From positions 62,001 to 126,000 of the forward strand of contig JBGCFQ010000011.1 in the NCBI GenBank assembly GCA_045106985.1: a stretch of DNA of 64,000 nucleotides, read 5' to 3'. This document shows positions 35,145 to 44,323 of the stretch, in pieces. Numbering within the stretch: the stretch's first letter is position 1; every line of letters starts with the position of its first letter. The notes beneath the pieces were generated by a model. The model saw nothing but the letters and a program-made list of their open reading frames with translations. It did no database searches and was not told the DNA's origin. Made by a program: the position numbers and the translations under genes. The stretch comes from JAUIET01 sp045106985. Lineage in GTDB: Bacteria > Pseudomonadota > Gammaproteobacteria > Pseudomonadales > JAUIET01.

Positions 35145-35657
35145 CTAGGCTGGGTTATCGGCAATGTACTTCGGCAAACTCTTTTGCATGATGCTAGAGA
35201 ACACCTTCGCCATAACGGGCTTGCCTAAGCCCATGAAAAACTTACCCATTCCTTTTGGTTCCATAACGACAATCCAGGTCAATTTACAACGTTCATTGCC
35301 TAGATCCTCAACAATGTAGTCTTCGCCAAACACTTCTATGTTGTTCTTATTTGATCCTACAAACTTGAAAGCCATTCTCGTGCCACGATCCCAAGCAATA
35401 AATTCCTCATAGCCAATCATATTCCCGCTCATATAAACAGTTCGAGTTGTTCCAATGTTGTAAGGCTGGGGAGAAGTCCACTCCACCCTTTGAATCGAAT
35501 TCACCCAAACAGGCCAGCTTTCCGCATCTTCAAATATATCGAACAACTGTGACGGTGTGCACTCCAACTCGACGACTGTCTCAAAGCGGGTTTTAGCTGT
35601 ATCGAAATAGGCCAAGTCTATGTCTTTCATTGCAATCATGCTGGTGTTCTCAGGCAT
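35145..35657 (-). CDS. SRPBCC (polyketide cyclase/START-like) family protein
   Basis: 170 residues with the SRPBCC helix-grip pattern: TVVELECTPSQLFDIFEDAESWPVWVNSIQRVEWTSP near the N-terminus, a middle beta sheet (GTRTVYMSGNMIGYEEFIAWDRGTRMAFKF) and a C-terminal amphipathic helix ending SLPKYIADN. It binds a hydrophobic ligand or acts as cyclase/lipid carrier; no catalytic evidence. It follows an SDR gene by 16 bp on the same strand, pairing with it. Confidence 0.85.
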   Translation of the reverse strand: MPENTSMIAMKDIDLAYFDTAKTRFETVVELECTPSQLFDIFEDAESWPVWVNSIQRVEWTSPQPYNIGTTRTVYMSGNMIGYEEFIAWDRGTRMAFKFVGSNKNNIEVFGEDYIVEDLGNERCKLTWIVVMEPKGMGKFFMGLGKPVMAKVFSSIMQKSLPKYIADNPA

Positions 35658-35673
35658 ATGTAAACCTTATTGA

Positions 35674-36519
35674 CTATGAGCTAAGCGTGCCGGGCATACG
35701 AGCATCGCCAAGTAGCGTTTTACCGTCCAGGCTCATTACTTTATTGCCTGTTGTGAAAACGATATCGCGGCTGTAACAAAAGTGCGCCACTTGCGAGCCT
35801 GAACACAGTGCAAGTGCAGCCTCCGCCATCATCTCAATCGGCTCGATCATGTCAGGGCGGCGTTTTGCAATTGCTTCCACTTCTGGCCCTACGTTTGTAA
35901 GACATATGTAATTAGGAGACATCGCATTCACGTAAATACCATGCTCAATTAGCTCGTGAGCCATTATTTGTGAGTAGCGATTGAGCGCAGCTTTTGACGC
36001 GCCATAGGCTCCTACCACCCAGGCGGCGATAGGCATATCGGGGTAAGGCAGTTCAATGAGCTCCGCCGTTCGGCTACTAATATTCAAGATCCAACCCTGG
36101 CCCTTCTCCTTCATCGAGGGAAGCGCTTGCTGACTGAGTTCAACCGGCACATTAACGTTAAGGTCAAACATCATGTTGCGCTCTGCAGTCGTTATTTGAC
36201 TGGGTAGCTTCATAACGCCAGCCGCAGCGTTGTTTATCAGAATGTCTATTTGCCCAAAGGGCTCGCTGGCACGTGCGATAAGATCGGTTCGGGCCTCGAC
36301 GTTCAATAAATCGCAAACAACGGCCGCCGCCTTCCCTCCTGTTGCGTTAATCTCATCAACGGCCTCCTGCAATGTTCCCGGCAATTCGCCATGCGCACCC
36401 ATTCTTGAGGCGCTTAATACAACACTGGCCCCTTCAGCTGCGAAGCGAGTGGCGGTAGCCTTACCTATGCCGCGGCTCGACCCCGTTATAAATGCTATCT
36501 TACCGTCTAACGCGCCCAT
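35674..36519 (-). CDS. SDR-family oxidoreductase
   Basis: 281 residues. TGSSRGIG at the NAD(P) site, NNAAAG, NISSRTAEL, then YGASKAALNRYSQIMAHEL with the catalytic YxxxK. It ends with an extended tail (VMSLDGKTLLGDARMPG). Probably oxidises or reduces a hydroxy-lipid or steroid-like substrate; unresolved. The downstream SRPBCC gene starts 16 bp later, and a sulfotransferase gene upstream is on the same strand (74-bp gap). Confidence 0.88.
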   Translation of the reverse strand: MGALDGKIAFITGSSRGIGKATATRFAAEGASVVLSASRMGAHGELPGTLQEAVDEINATGGKAAAVVCDLLNVEARTDLIARASEPFGQIDILINNAAAGVMKLPSQITTAERNMMFDLNVNVPVELSQQALPSMKEKGQGWILNISSRTAELIELPYPDMPIAAWVVGAYGASKAALNRYSQIMAHELIEHGIYVNAMSPNYICLTNVGPEVEAIAKRRPDMIEPIEMMAEAALALCSGSQVAHFCYSRDIVFTTGNKVMSLDGKTLLGDARMPGTLSS

Positions 36520-36593
36520 AATATTTCCTTGTATATTTTCTTGTTTTGTAACAACCCAATTATCTTTTCGTATAGCTTACAGCGCCCTACTCT

Positions 36594-37754
36594 TCACTGA
36601 GTGGCATCAGTCGCGGCTTGCAGCTCGCTGTTGCGCGGCCAGTCGTAAATATCATAAAAGTCGGCCAACTCAGATTCGATCTGCTCAAAAGAGACATCAA
36701 AGTCATCGATGCTGTATTCGAACGTCGATTTATGTTGTTTTTCGCGCTCGCTTTTTGCTACTAGGTACTGATCAAACTCAGGTGATAAATCCAAACCCAG
36801 GGCGTCATATACTTTTTGCGTTGTGCCACGTGGATCTAACGTGAGCTCGCGGTAATCGACTACAATTTGCGGAGTATCGGGGTATTTCGCCAAAACATCA
36901 CGCGGATTGGTAAAACTTTCAAAACAGGTTTCGAGCAACATCGCTTGCGACTCTGCATAGTCTTCTTTGCTCCACCCATTGCCTTGCCAGCTCGCTTCAA
37001 CAAGACGCATGCCGCTAGGAATACATTGAGCAGGGTCACGCATCAGCACCACAATGCGCGCACCAGGAAAATACTCAATCAGTGTTTCTACCCAGCCGCA
37101 CATAACGGGGTTCTTGGACAGGTGAATTTTGTTGCCTCCGTTCAGCACCAATTGGCGCTTGATTGCAGCACGGTAAAACTTCATCCAACCTTTTTGCTTT
37201 TTAGGCATCTGGTCAACATGAAACTGATCAAGAATATGCATAATGGGCAAGTCCAAAGCCCATTGCTGACTTACGAATGCTGGCTTTAGCACAAAAGCAT
37301 CCTCTTCCGCCGTCCACAAGCTCATATAGTGCATATGTCGATACGGGCCGAATGTTTTGTCATCCCATTCAACAAGCTTACCTTTCATCCATTCTTTGAA
37401 AAACTTCTGATCCAGCCAACCTATGGCCTTAACAATTTTCTTTTGCACCAACGAAGGGAAGAACATTTCCCAATAAAGAAAATAGCTAAAGCGCTCACCA
37501 TCATCCGTAAGCAAGCGATGCATAAGCGTGGTGCCGCTGCGTTGATGGCCAACAATAAACACCGGGTTTTCAATTTTCTGGGACCACAGCTTGGGGAAGA
37601 ATACGTAGTCCAACGCCATGAAAAAGAAATGAAATAGGCTTTCGAGAGGAACGAGCACCAATAGCCGCAGCAGCAACTTACCGCGCTTGGGGTGACCTTT
37701 TAATTGCCACACGTGGCGAAGGACGATGAAGTAGTATTCGAAGTCGAAATACAT
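36594..37754 (-). CDS. Sulfotransferase family protein
   Basis: 386 residues. The PAPS 5'-phosphosulfate loop is VFIVGHQRSGTTLMHRLLTDD (about residues 84-104), and the 3'-phosphate site is around ARIVVLMRDPAQCIPSG. An N-terminal hydrophobic stretch (LLLRLLVLVPLESLFHFFFMALDYV) may associate with the membrane. It would move sulfate from PAPS to a hydroxyl or amino acceptor, or be a noncanonical relative. Acceptor unknown. Such proteins often sit with lipid and SDR genes, as here. Confidence 0.88.
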   Translation of the reverse strand: MYFDFEYYFIVLRHVWQLKGHPKRGKLLLRLLVLVPLESLFHFFFMALDYVFFPKLWSQKIENPVFIVGHQRSGTTLMHRLLTDDGERFSYFLYWEMFFPSLVQKKIVKAIGWLDQKFFKEWMKGKLVEWDDKTFGPYRHMHYMSLWTAEEDAFVLKPAFVSQQWALDLPIMHILDQFHVDQMPKKQKGWMKFYRAAIKRQLVLNGGNKIHLSKNPVMCGWVETLIEYFPGARIVVLMRDPAQCIPSGMRLVEASWQGNGWSKEDYAESQAMLLETCFESFTNPRDVLAKYPDTPQIVVDYRELTLDPRGTTQKVYDALGLDLSPEFDQYLVAKSEREKQHKSTFEYSIDDFDVSFEQIESELADFYDIYDWPRNSELQAATDATQ

Positions 37755-37929
37755 ATAGAGCCAGCCTCACTACAGAGCAACAATAATACTCGATTTGAGC
37801 CGCTGCGCCCTTGATCACGGAGGAAGATTACAACAGCCTAATGCGTCTTGCTGTTCACACAGGCGCTTGAAAGCGTATCTAGCTGATAGACTAGGCGACA
37901 GGAATTAAATAGCTACTGAAGAGGGCTCC

Positions 37930-38847
37930 ATGCTAAAAAATCAACGAATTCTAGTGACCGGCGCTACAGGTCAGGTTGCACGAACCTTAACCGAACAGCT
38001 GCATGCCAATAACGAAGTTTGGGCTGCAGCGCGGTTCAGCGATGAAAAAGCAAAAAAGGCACTTGAAGACCAAGGCATTAAGACCGTGTACCTCAATATG
38101 GATGACGAGGACATGAGCAAGCTGCCAGACGTTGACTATGTCATTCATTGTGGCTGCAACACTTTTCCAAAGTCACAGGATGAAGCAATTCGCCAGAATG
38201 CTGAAGGCACTGGTTTTCTTATGCGTCGCTACAAAGATGCAAAAGCATTCTTTCATATGTCGTCTGATTCCGTATACAGGGAAACCAAGGACCCTGCAGA
38301 GCTCATCACTGAGGATGCGGTACTGGGCGGATTCTCTGTCTATGCGCCGCACTATGCGATGAGCAAATTAGCGGCGGAAGGCGTAGTGCGCTATCTGGCC
38401 AGAGAACTAAACCTGCCAACAATTATCGCAAGACTCGATGTAGCCTACGGTATTCATGGCCATGGCGGCGCTCCTATGGCCCTGTATGAAATGATGAAGC
38501 ACGGCATGGCGTATACACGCCGGCGCGATGGCGACAGCTACTGCTGCCCTATTCATGAAGATGACATTGCCGAGCAGGTACAAAGCCTAGTCCTCAAAGC
38601 CGAGGTACCGGCCACTACAGTGAATCTCGGTGGCGATGAAGTGGTCACAATTGAAGAAATGATCACCTATATCGAAGGGCTAACCGGGCTAAGCATGAAG
38701 ATAGAAACCGGTGACATGGCGACCTGGGGAATGAAGGTAGTAGACCCCGCTAAGCGCAAATCGCTTGCTGGCCCCTGTAAAGTCGCATGGAAGGATGGCG
38801 TAAAGGCCGTGCTTGATAAGCGTTATCCAGGAGCGGTGGTTTCGTAG
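37930..38847 (+). CDS. NAD-dependent epimerase/dehydratase (extended SDR)
   Basis: 305 residues of the extended SDR type. TGATGQVA is the nucleotide site. HCGCNTFPKSQDEAIRQNAEGTGFLMRRYK and HMSSDSVY precede the YAMSKLAAE catalytic YxxxK. YTRRRDGDSYCCPIHEDDIAEQV and VNLGGDEVVTIEEMITYIE resemble sugar or lipid-headgroup enzymes. Substrate not determinable. GAGG precedes the ATG. A phosphotransferase follows within 27 bp, so co-transcription is likely. Confidence 0.87.
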   Translation: MLKNQRILVTGATGQVARTLTEQLHANNEVWAAARFSDEKAKKALEDQGIKTVYLNMDDEDMSKLPDVDYVIHCGCNTFPKSQDEAIRQNAEGTGFLMRRYKDAKAFFHMSSDSVYRETKDPAELITEDAVLGGFSVYAPHYAMSKLAAEGVVRYLARELNLPTIIARLDVAYGIHGHGGAPMALYEMMKHGMAYTRRRDGDSYCCPIHEDDIAEQVQSLVLKAEVPATTVNLGGDEVVTIEEMITYIEGLTGLSMKIETGDMATWGMKVVDPAKRKSLAGPCKVAWKDGVKAVLDKRYPGAVVS

Positions 38848-38874
38848 TTTTTAACTCCGAACCCGAAACAATTC

Positions 38875-39921
38875 ATGAGTGAGACAACACCGCTAAACGC
38901 TGACAGCTGGCCGCAAACAATTTGTCCGTGGCTTGCAGACGCTCTGCCGCATCATACTGCTCCGTTTTCATTCAAGCTAGTGCAAGCTGGCGGGTCCAAC
39001 CTCACCTATATAGTGTCGGACTTCAATGAAAAACGATTTGTAGTGCGACGTCCACCACTACGCGCGCGACTTGCCACAGCACACGACATGCAGCGTGAAT
39101 TCAAAATCATGACTGCGCTGTTGTGCTCAGATGTTCCGGTGCCAGCGATGCTGGCGTATTGCGAAGACCGTTCAGTATGCGATGTAGATTTTTATTGCAT
39201 GGAAATGGTCGATGGCCTAGTCATTCGCGACACGCAATCGAGCAAAGGCTTAACGGCAGCGCAATGCTTGCGCGCCACTGAATCCTTAGTAGACGCACAA
39301 ATTGCCTTTCATACCATTGATCTGGAAACAATAGGTCTTGCGGACCTAGCAAAACATGACGCCTATTTAGAACGCCAGCTGCGGCGCTGGAAGAAACAAG
39401 TTGATGCGGCTGACGCTAGATCAGTACCAGCGTTTGATGAGCTTCATTATGCACTAGAAGCATCCATCCCTAATGCCAACAATAAACCAGGCCTGGCGCA
39501 TGGTGACTACCGTTTCGATAATACAATTCTAAACAGCGATTTTGAAATTGCCGCCGTGCTCGATTGGGAGCTGTGCACTATAGGCGACCCAGTAGCCGAT
39601 TTTATCTGGTCATTGAATTATTGGGCAGAGCCCGGCGAAACAACATATTGGTTAATGGACCCGCCGACACTCAATAGCAATTTTCCATCACGACAGCATG
39701 TGATTGATCTCTACCAATCCCGCTCAGGCATTGATGTTGAGCAAAGCTATGCTTGGTATCAGGCTTTCTCATGGTGGAAGCAGGCTTGTATTGTTGAGGG
39801 TGTTTATGCGCGCTTACTAAAAGGCGCGCAGGGCGGCATGAAAATCGCCGCCCCTGAACTGGTTGCAGAGCGCGTTGATGAGTACTTGGTAAAGGCGACG
39901 GGGTTTGCCACGCACATCTAA
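38875..39921 (+). CDS. Phosphotransferase (APH/ACAD10-like kinase fold)
   Basis: 348 residues. Family motifs are LVQAGGSNLTYIV (nucleotide loop), the catalytic HGDYRFDN, and the metal-binding VLDWELCTIGDPVADF. ACAD10/11-type members phosphorylate 4-hydroxy fatty acids or their CoA esters. This is the most attractive role here given the surrounding acyl-CoA genes, but it is an inference. It follows the epimerase gene closely on the same strand. Confidence 0.88.
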   Translation: MSETTPLNADSWPQTICPWLADALPHHTAPFSFKLVQAGGSNLTYIVSDFNEKRFVVRRPPLRARLATAHDMQREFKIMTALLCSDVPVPAMLAYCEDRSVCDVDFYCMEMVDGLVIRDTQSSKGLTAAQCLRATESLVDAQIAFHTIDLETIGLADLAKHDAYLERQLRRWKKQVDAADARSVPAFDELHYALEASIPNANNKPGLAHGDYRFDNTILNSDFEIAAVLDWELCTIGDPVADFIWSLNYWAEPGETTYWLMDPPTLNSNFPSRQHVIDLYQSRSGIDVEQSYAWYQAFSWWKQACIVEGVYARLLKGAQGGMKIAAPELVAERVDEYLVKATGFATHI

Positions 39922-40062
39922 GGATACTTATTCAAAGGTTACCTAGAGCGGCAATCGCCACCACGACCTTAACACCGACTGCCCAACAGTAATTAATGGC
40001 TTTTTGATACAGCTAACATTAAGCTTTCTGACCTTAATATGAATAGTGCAGCAAGGAAATTT

Positions 40063-41172
40063 ATGAGTCACAGTAGCATTTTGTTCAACGCCGTAAAATT
40101 GGGCAACCTGGAGCTTTCAAACCGTATTGTGATGGCACCTATGACGCGAAATTTTTCGCCCAATAATATCCCCACTGATAACGTCGTTGAGTATTACCGA
40201 CGCCGCGCAGCAGGTGGCGCAGGCTTGATCCTCACTGAAGGGACCTGCATCGATCATATTGCAGCAAGTGGTTATCCTGATGTGCCCTACTTTCATGGTG
40301 AGGAAAGGCTCGCAGCTTGGGCCCGCGTTTTAGAAGCGGTGCATGCAGAAGGCGGAAAGATAGCGCCACAACTTTGGCACTGTGGTGGTATGCGCAAAGC
40401 CGGCGTTATGCCAGAAGGTGATGTTCCGGGCTATACCCCATCAGGAATGAATGTACCCGGGAAAGTAAATCGTCATGCAATGAGCATACAAGATATAGAT
40501 GACGTGGTGCAGTCTTTTGCTCGTGGCGCGGCGAACGCAAAGCAACTAGGTTTTGATGCAGTGGAATTGCACGGCGCTCATGGTTATCTAATTGATCAGT
40601 TTTTCTGGGAAGGGACCAATCAGCGCACGGATGAGTATGGCGGATCCATGGCTAAGCGATCTCGCTTTGCTATTGAAATCATTAAAGCAGCTCGCGAAGC
40701 TGTAGGCCCTGACTTTCCAATTTTACTTCGTTGGTCGCAGTGGAAGTCGCAAGACTTTGATGCGAAGCTAGCCAAAACACCCGATGAACTGGCAGAGTTT
40801 TTAAGGCCATTGGTCGACGCAGGAGTAGATATATTTCATTGTTCAACACGACGTTTCTGGGAGCCGGAATTTGAAGGCAGTGACCTTAACCTTGCTGGCT
40901 GGACCAAAAAGCTCACGGGAAAGCCCAGCATAACAGTAGGCAGTGTTGGTCTTGATGCGGACTTTATTCCTCTACCCGGTGAAACGGCCTTCCGAGCAGG
41001 CGAGCCCGCAAGCTTAGATAACTTGATTGAACGCACTAAAAACGATGAATTCGATCTAGTGGCGGTGGGTAGAGCAATGCTAGCTAACCCCGAGTGGCCC
41101 AACATGGTCAAAGAAAACCGTTCTAGCGAACTAAAGGCATTCACCAAGGAACATTTGTCAGCGTTAAAATAA
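40063..41172 (+). CDS. NADH:flavin oxidoreductase (old yellow enzyme family)
   Basis: 369 residues from the ATG at 40063 (AAGGA 5 bp upstream); an in-frame ATG at 40039 has no SD. NRIVMAPMTRNFSPN is the FMN-binding start. IAPQLWHCGGMRK, the FDAVELHGAHGYLIDQFFWEGTNQRTDEYGGS block and VGRAMLANPEWP complete the TIM-barrel. It reduces enones or related activated alkenes with NAD(P)H; natural substrate unknown. Converges on malonyl-CoA decarboxylase. Confidence 0.93.
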   Translation: MSHSSILFNAVKLGNLELSNRIVMAPMTRNFSPNNIPTDNVVEYYRRRAAGGAGLILTEGTCIDHIAASGYPDVPYFHGEERLAAWARVLEAVHAEGGKIAPQLWHCGGMRKAGVMPEGDVPGYTPSGMNVPGKVNRHAMSIQDIDDVVQSFARGAANAKQLGFDAVELHGAHGYLIDQFFWEGTNQRTDEYGGSMAKRSRFAIEIIKAAREAVGPDFPILLRWSQWKSQDFDAKLAKTPDELAEFLRPLVDAGVDIFHCSTRRFWEPEFEGSDLNLAGWTKKLTGKPSITVGSVGLDADFIPLPGETAFRAGEPASLDNLIERTKNDEFDLVAVGRAMLANPEWPNMVKENRSSELKAFTKEHLSALK

Positions 41173-41202
41173 TCGCATTTAGTACGCAGTAAACACGCTG
41201 CT

Positions 41203-41224
41203 AAATGCTAACTATTTAGCATTT
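41203..41224. terminator. Convergent terminator-like hairpin
   Basis: AAATGCTAA and TTAGCATTT form a perfect 9-bp stem with a CTAT loop; the right arm ends inside the decarboxylase stop codon. An alternative pairing exists with an upstream GCATTTAG at 41175-41182. Confidence 0.5.
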
Positions 41225-42593
41225 ACGCAGCGCGTTTCGTAGGCTTTGCGTTCGCTAGTTTCTTAACGGCAGGACTGATGGCGATGGTTCCGTCGTTAAC
41301 CAATGCTTCGTGGTTTTCTTCTAGCTTGTCGGCGTTATACGCGTAGTTAACAAGAATTCCAAACGATTGACGCAGTCGGCGATACGACAAATCTCCTGCC
41401 CAGTTAATCTGTTCCAGCCGCGCGCCATTGCTCAAATGAAACCTTGCAACCGCATCATGTGGAAGACCCATTCGTTTTTCGCGGGCTAAGAAAAAACCAC
41501 ACAGCCGCATCAATGTTGACTCTAACTGATTCAAGTTCTCAGTTATTTGTTCTCGATGCTGTTTATCTTTGTCGGTCTGAATCAACTCATCTAAAGCCAG
41601 CAATTCTTCAAGCTCTGAATCCGCAATACCGAGTTCAGCCTGACGTTCTTCATCCGCCAACACTGACTGCACCCAACGTCGAAAATTCGGGACAGGAGAC
41701 AATGTCACCGATAAATCTATACTTGGAAATTCTCGCTTAAGCTCTAATAGAACCTGCTTGATAAGAAAGTTACCGAAAGACACACCACGGAGGCCCTCTT
41801 GGCAGTTACTTATCGAATAGAATACAGCTGTTTTTGGTGGTACAAATCCTGTACTCACTTCTTCGTCTAAAATATTGCCAATTTGTGCAGGCATAGTGGC
41901 GGTTAGTGCAACCTGAACAAAAACCAGTGGCTCATCGACTAAGGCCGGATGAAAGAAAGCAAAACAACGACGATCGTCGGCTAAACGTCTGCGCAGATCA
42001 TCCCAGCCCCGAATCTCGTGAACCGCTTCATAAGCAATTAGTTTTTCCAGAATATGCGCCGGAGTATGCCAATCGATCTCACGCAGCTCCAAAAAACCAC
42101 GATTAAACCAGGATCGGAATACATTGACTAAATCGGAGTCGAGCGTTGTCAGTTCAGGATATTCACGCAAAAGTGGCAACAGCTGTTCCCGCATTTCGAT
42201 TAACGCGGGTACTCCAGCCGGGGAGGTACTAAGTAAGCGAAACAAGGCTTTCCATGGCGCTTCCGATGCCACCGCAATAGCCGCAGCAGACTCGGCTCCA
42301 GGCTCTGCCAAATAATGTTCAGCCGCTATTTTTAAAGCTTCAGCTTCAGGTTGGAATTGTTCGAGTAATTGGTTAAAAAATTCCAACTGCCCTGCTGCGT
42401 CCAACGCAGTAAATCGCGATATTATTTCATCGGCGATTACGATGGCCGAAGCTTCGCCACGCAGTCTTAGTAAACGATGACATAAATCTATTGCCGGCTG
42501 CTCTGGGCTGACGGCCATCCGACCACGCCATTTTTCAAACCCTGCGCCGCCAAAGCGGTTAAACAGATTACGGAAGTTCGGTCCTGCCATCAT
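41223..42593 (-). CDS. Malonyl-CoA decarboxylase
   Basis: 456 residues matching malonyl-CoA decarboxylase: an N-terminal helical region (about residues 40-150) and a C-terminal acetyltransferase-like domain. Conserved stretches are FFHPALVDEPLVFVQVAL, YSISNCQEGLRGVSFGNFLIKQV, LSPVPNFRRWVQSVL, and FHLSNGARLEQINWAGDLSYRRLRQSFGILVNYAYN. It converts malonyl-CoA to acetyl-CoA and CO2, controlling malonyl-CoA level or using malonate. Its ATG overlaps the ligase stop by 4 bp, so the two genes are coupled. Confidence 0.94.
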   Translation of the reverse strand: MMAGPNFRNLFNRFGGAGFEKWRGRMAVSPEQPAIDLCHRLLRLRGEASAIVIADEIISRFTALDAAGQLEFFNQLLEQFQPEAEALKIAAEHYLAEPGAESAAAIAVASEAPWKALFRLLSTSPAGVPALIEMREQLLPLLREYPELTTLDSDLVNVFRSWFNRGFLELREIDWHTPAHILEKLIAYEAVHEIRGWDDLRRRLADDRRCFAFFHPALVDEPLVFVQVALTATMPAQIGNILDEEVSTGFVPPKTAVFYSISNCQEGLRGVSFGNFLIKQVLLELKREFPSIDLSVTLSPVPNFRRWVQSVLADEERQAELGIADSELEELLALDELIQTDKDKQHREQITENLNQLESTLMRLCGFFLAREKRMGLPHDAVARFHLSNGARLEQINWAGDLSYRRLRQSFGILVNYAYNADKLEENHEALVNDGTIAISPAVKKLANAKPTKRAA

Positions 42594-44248
42594 TCGTCCT
42601 TGTACCGGCTCGCCGTCTCGCGAAGCACATTCTTTTGAATTTTACCTGTCGCCGTTTTAGGCAGTTCTCCAAAAACCACTTTCTTCGGCCGTTTGAATCG
42701 AGCCATATTGTTAGCGCAAAAATCGATCAACTCTTGCTCCGGAAAGTATTGACCTGATTTAAGCTCAACAAATGCACAGGGCACCTCTCCCCACTTTTCA
42801 TCGGGCATGGCAACCACTGCGGCTTCGGCCACAACGGGGTGCTTGTAAAGCGCATTTTCTACCTCAACCGATGATATGTTCTCACCACCTGAGATAATAA
42901 TATCTTTCGCTCGATCCTTTAATTGAATATAGCCGTCGGGAAAGATTACTGCCAGATCTCCACTGCGAAACCAGCCTCCCGCTAATGCCTCTTCAGTCGC
43001 TGCAGAGTCCTTTAAATAACCTTTCATCATGGTATTGCTGCGGATCACCAGTTCACCCATCGATACGCCGTCATGTGCAACTGAACTCCCAGTTTCAACG
43101 TCTAGCACGTCAATAGCGTCAGTCATACTGAAACGTGCACCTTGCCTTGACTTCAAATCAGCTAATTCGCTAACCGATTTGCCGACCCAGTTTAGCTGGG
43201 GTATTGATCCACAAATGTGTCCATAGCTTTCAGTAAGGCCATAAACATGCATTACCTCAAAGCCAAACTGATCCATACTCTCAAGCACGGCTGCAGGCGG
43301 TGGCGCTCCCGCGGTCATCACCTTTACAGAGCGAGATGCAGAGACATCAATATAGGCCTGCTTAATCTCGACCTCAGCATTAGCTAACATGTTGAGCACA
43401 ATGGGCGCGCCGCCAAAATGGGTAATCCGATGCCCATCAATCAAGGGAAAGAAAGTCTTTGGCGTAAACGCTCTCGTGCACACAACGGTAGCGGCCATAA
43501 GCGTCATGGTCCATGCATGTCCCCATCCATTACAATGAAACATGGGTACCGTGTAGAGGTATTTCGGATGCTGTGGTAACTGCCACGTTGTCGCCGTACC
43601 CATAGCCATTAGATAGGCACCTCGATGATGATAAACAACACCTTTAGGTTGGCCCGTAGTGCCCGACGTATAGTTCAAAGTAAAGGCATCCCATTCATCA
43701 CTCGGTGTGTGCCAGCTATAGTTGGGGTCGCCATTCTCTACCAGGTTTTCATAACTGTCGAACTCGCAGCCTTCAGGCAACTCTGGCTGATCCTCTGCTG
43801 GCGCATCAGCATCATTAATGATGATTACTTCAGGATTAGTTTTACAACTCAGCAAGGCTTTTTCTAAAACAGGCCATAGCTGCCTATCGACGATAAACAC
43901 ATGTGATTCTGCATGATCAATAATATAGGCCACAGTGGCGGCATCAAGCCGTGTATTTATTGCGTTCAGAACACCACCGGTCATTGCCACTGAAAAATGG
44001 CTCTCGAACATTTCAGGTGTATTAAAGGCGAATACCGATACTGTAGTGTTTCGCTGCACTCCTTTAGCGGCAAGACTTGAAGCGACGCGAATGCAGCGTT
44101 CGCGGGTTTGCGCCCAGTTAAAACTGCGCGACTCATAGAGCAAGGAACTATGTTCAGGAAACAAATCCGCCGCGCGGTGCAAGAAAGAAATGGGCGTAAG
44201 AGCTACATGGTTAGCAGCCTTTTTGGAGAAGTTATCGTAATCTTTCAT
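42590..44248 (-). CDS. Acyl-CoA synthetase (AMP-binding), possibly malonate- or fatty-acid-activating
   Basis: 552 residues. The P-loop is LNYTSGTTGQPKGVVYHHRG, the adenine motif HVYGLTESYGH, the hinge WFRSGDLAVIFPDGYIQLKDRAKDIIISGGENISSVEVE, and the C-terminal catalytic Lys lies in TATGKIQKNVL. The general acyl-activating type is certain. Coupling to malonyl-CoA decarboxylase suggests malonate or a short dicarboxylate as a candidate substrate, but sequence resemblance is to medium/long-chain AAE enzymes. Confidence 0.92.
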   Translation of the reverse strand: MKDYDNFSKKAANHVALTPISFLHRAADLFPEHSSLLYESRSFNWAQTRERCIRVASSLAAKGVQRNTTVSVFAFNTPEMFESHFSVAMTGGVLNAINTRLDAATVAYIIDHAESHVFIVDRQLWPVLEKALLSCKTNPEVIIINDADAPAEDQPELPEGCEFDSYENLVENGDPNYSWHTPSDEWDAFTLNYTSGTTGQPKGVVYHHRGAYLMAMGTATTWQLPQHPKYLYTVPMFHCNGWGHAWTMTLMAATVVCTRAFTPKTFFPLIDGHRITHFGGAPIVLNMLANAEVEIKQAYIDVSASRSVKVMTAGAPPPAAVLESMDQFGFEVMHVYGLTESYGHICGSIPQLNWVGKSVSELADLKSRQGARFSMTDAIDVLDVETGSSVAHDGVSMGELVIRSNTMMKGYLKDSAATEEALAGGWFRSGDLAVIFPDGYIQLKDRAKDIIISGGENISSVEVENALYKHPVVAEAAVVAMPDEKWGEVPCAFVELKSGQYFPEQELIDFCANNMARFKRPKKVVFGELPKTATGKIQKNVLRETASRYKDE

Positions 44249-44323
44249 TTCTATAGGTCTATAAGTCGACGTGAGGCGGCATATCAGAAGGCAGCAGGCA
44301 CATACCCAATACCTCCAATAACA

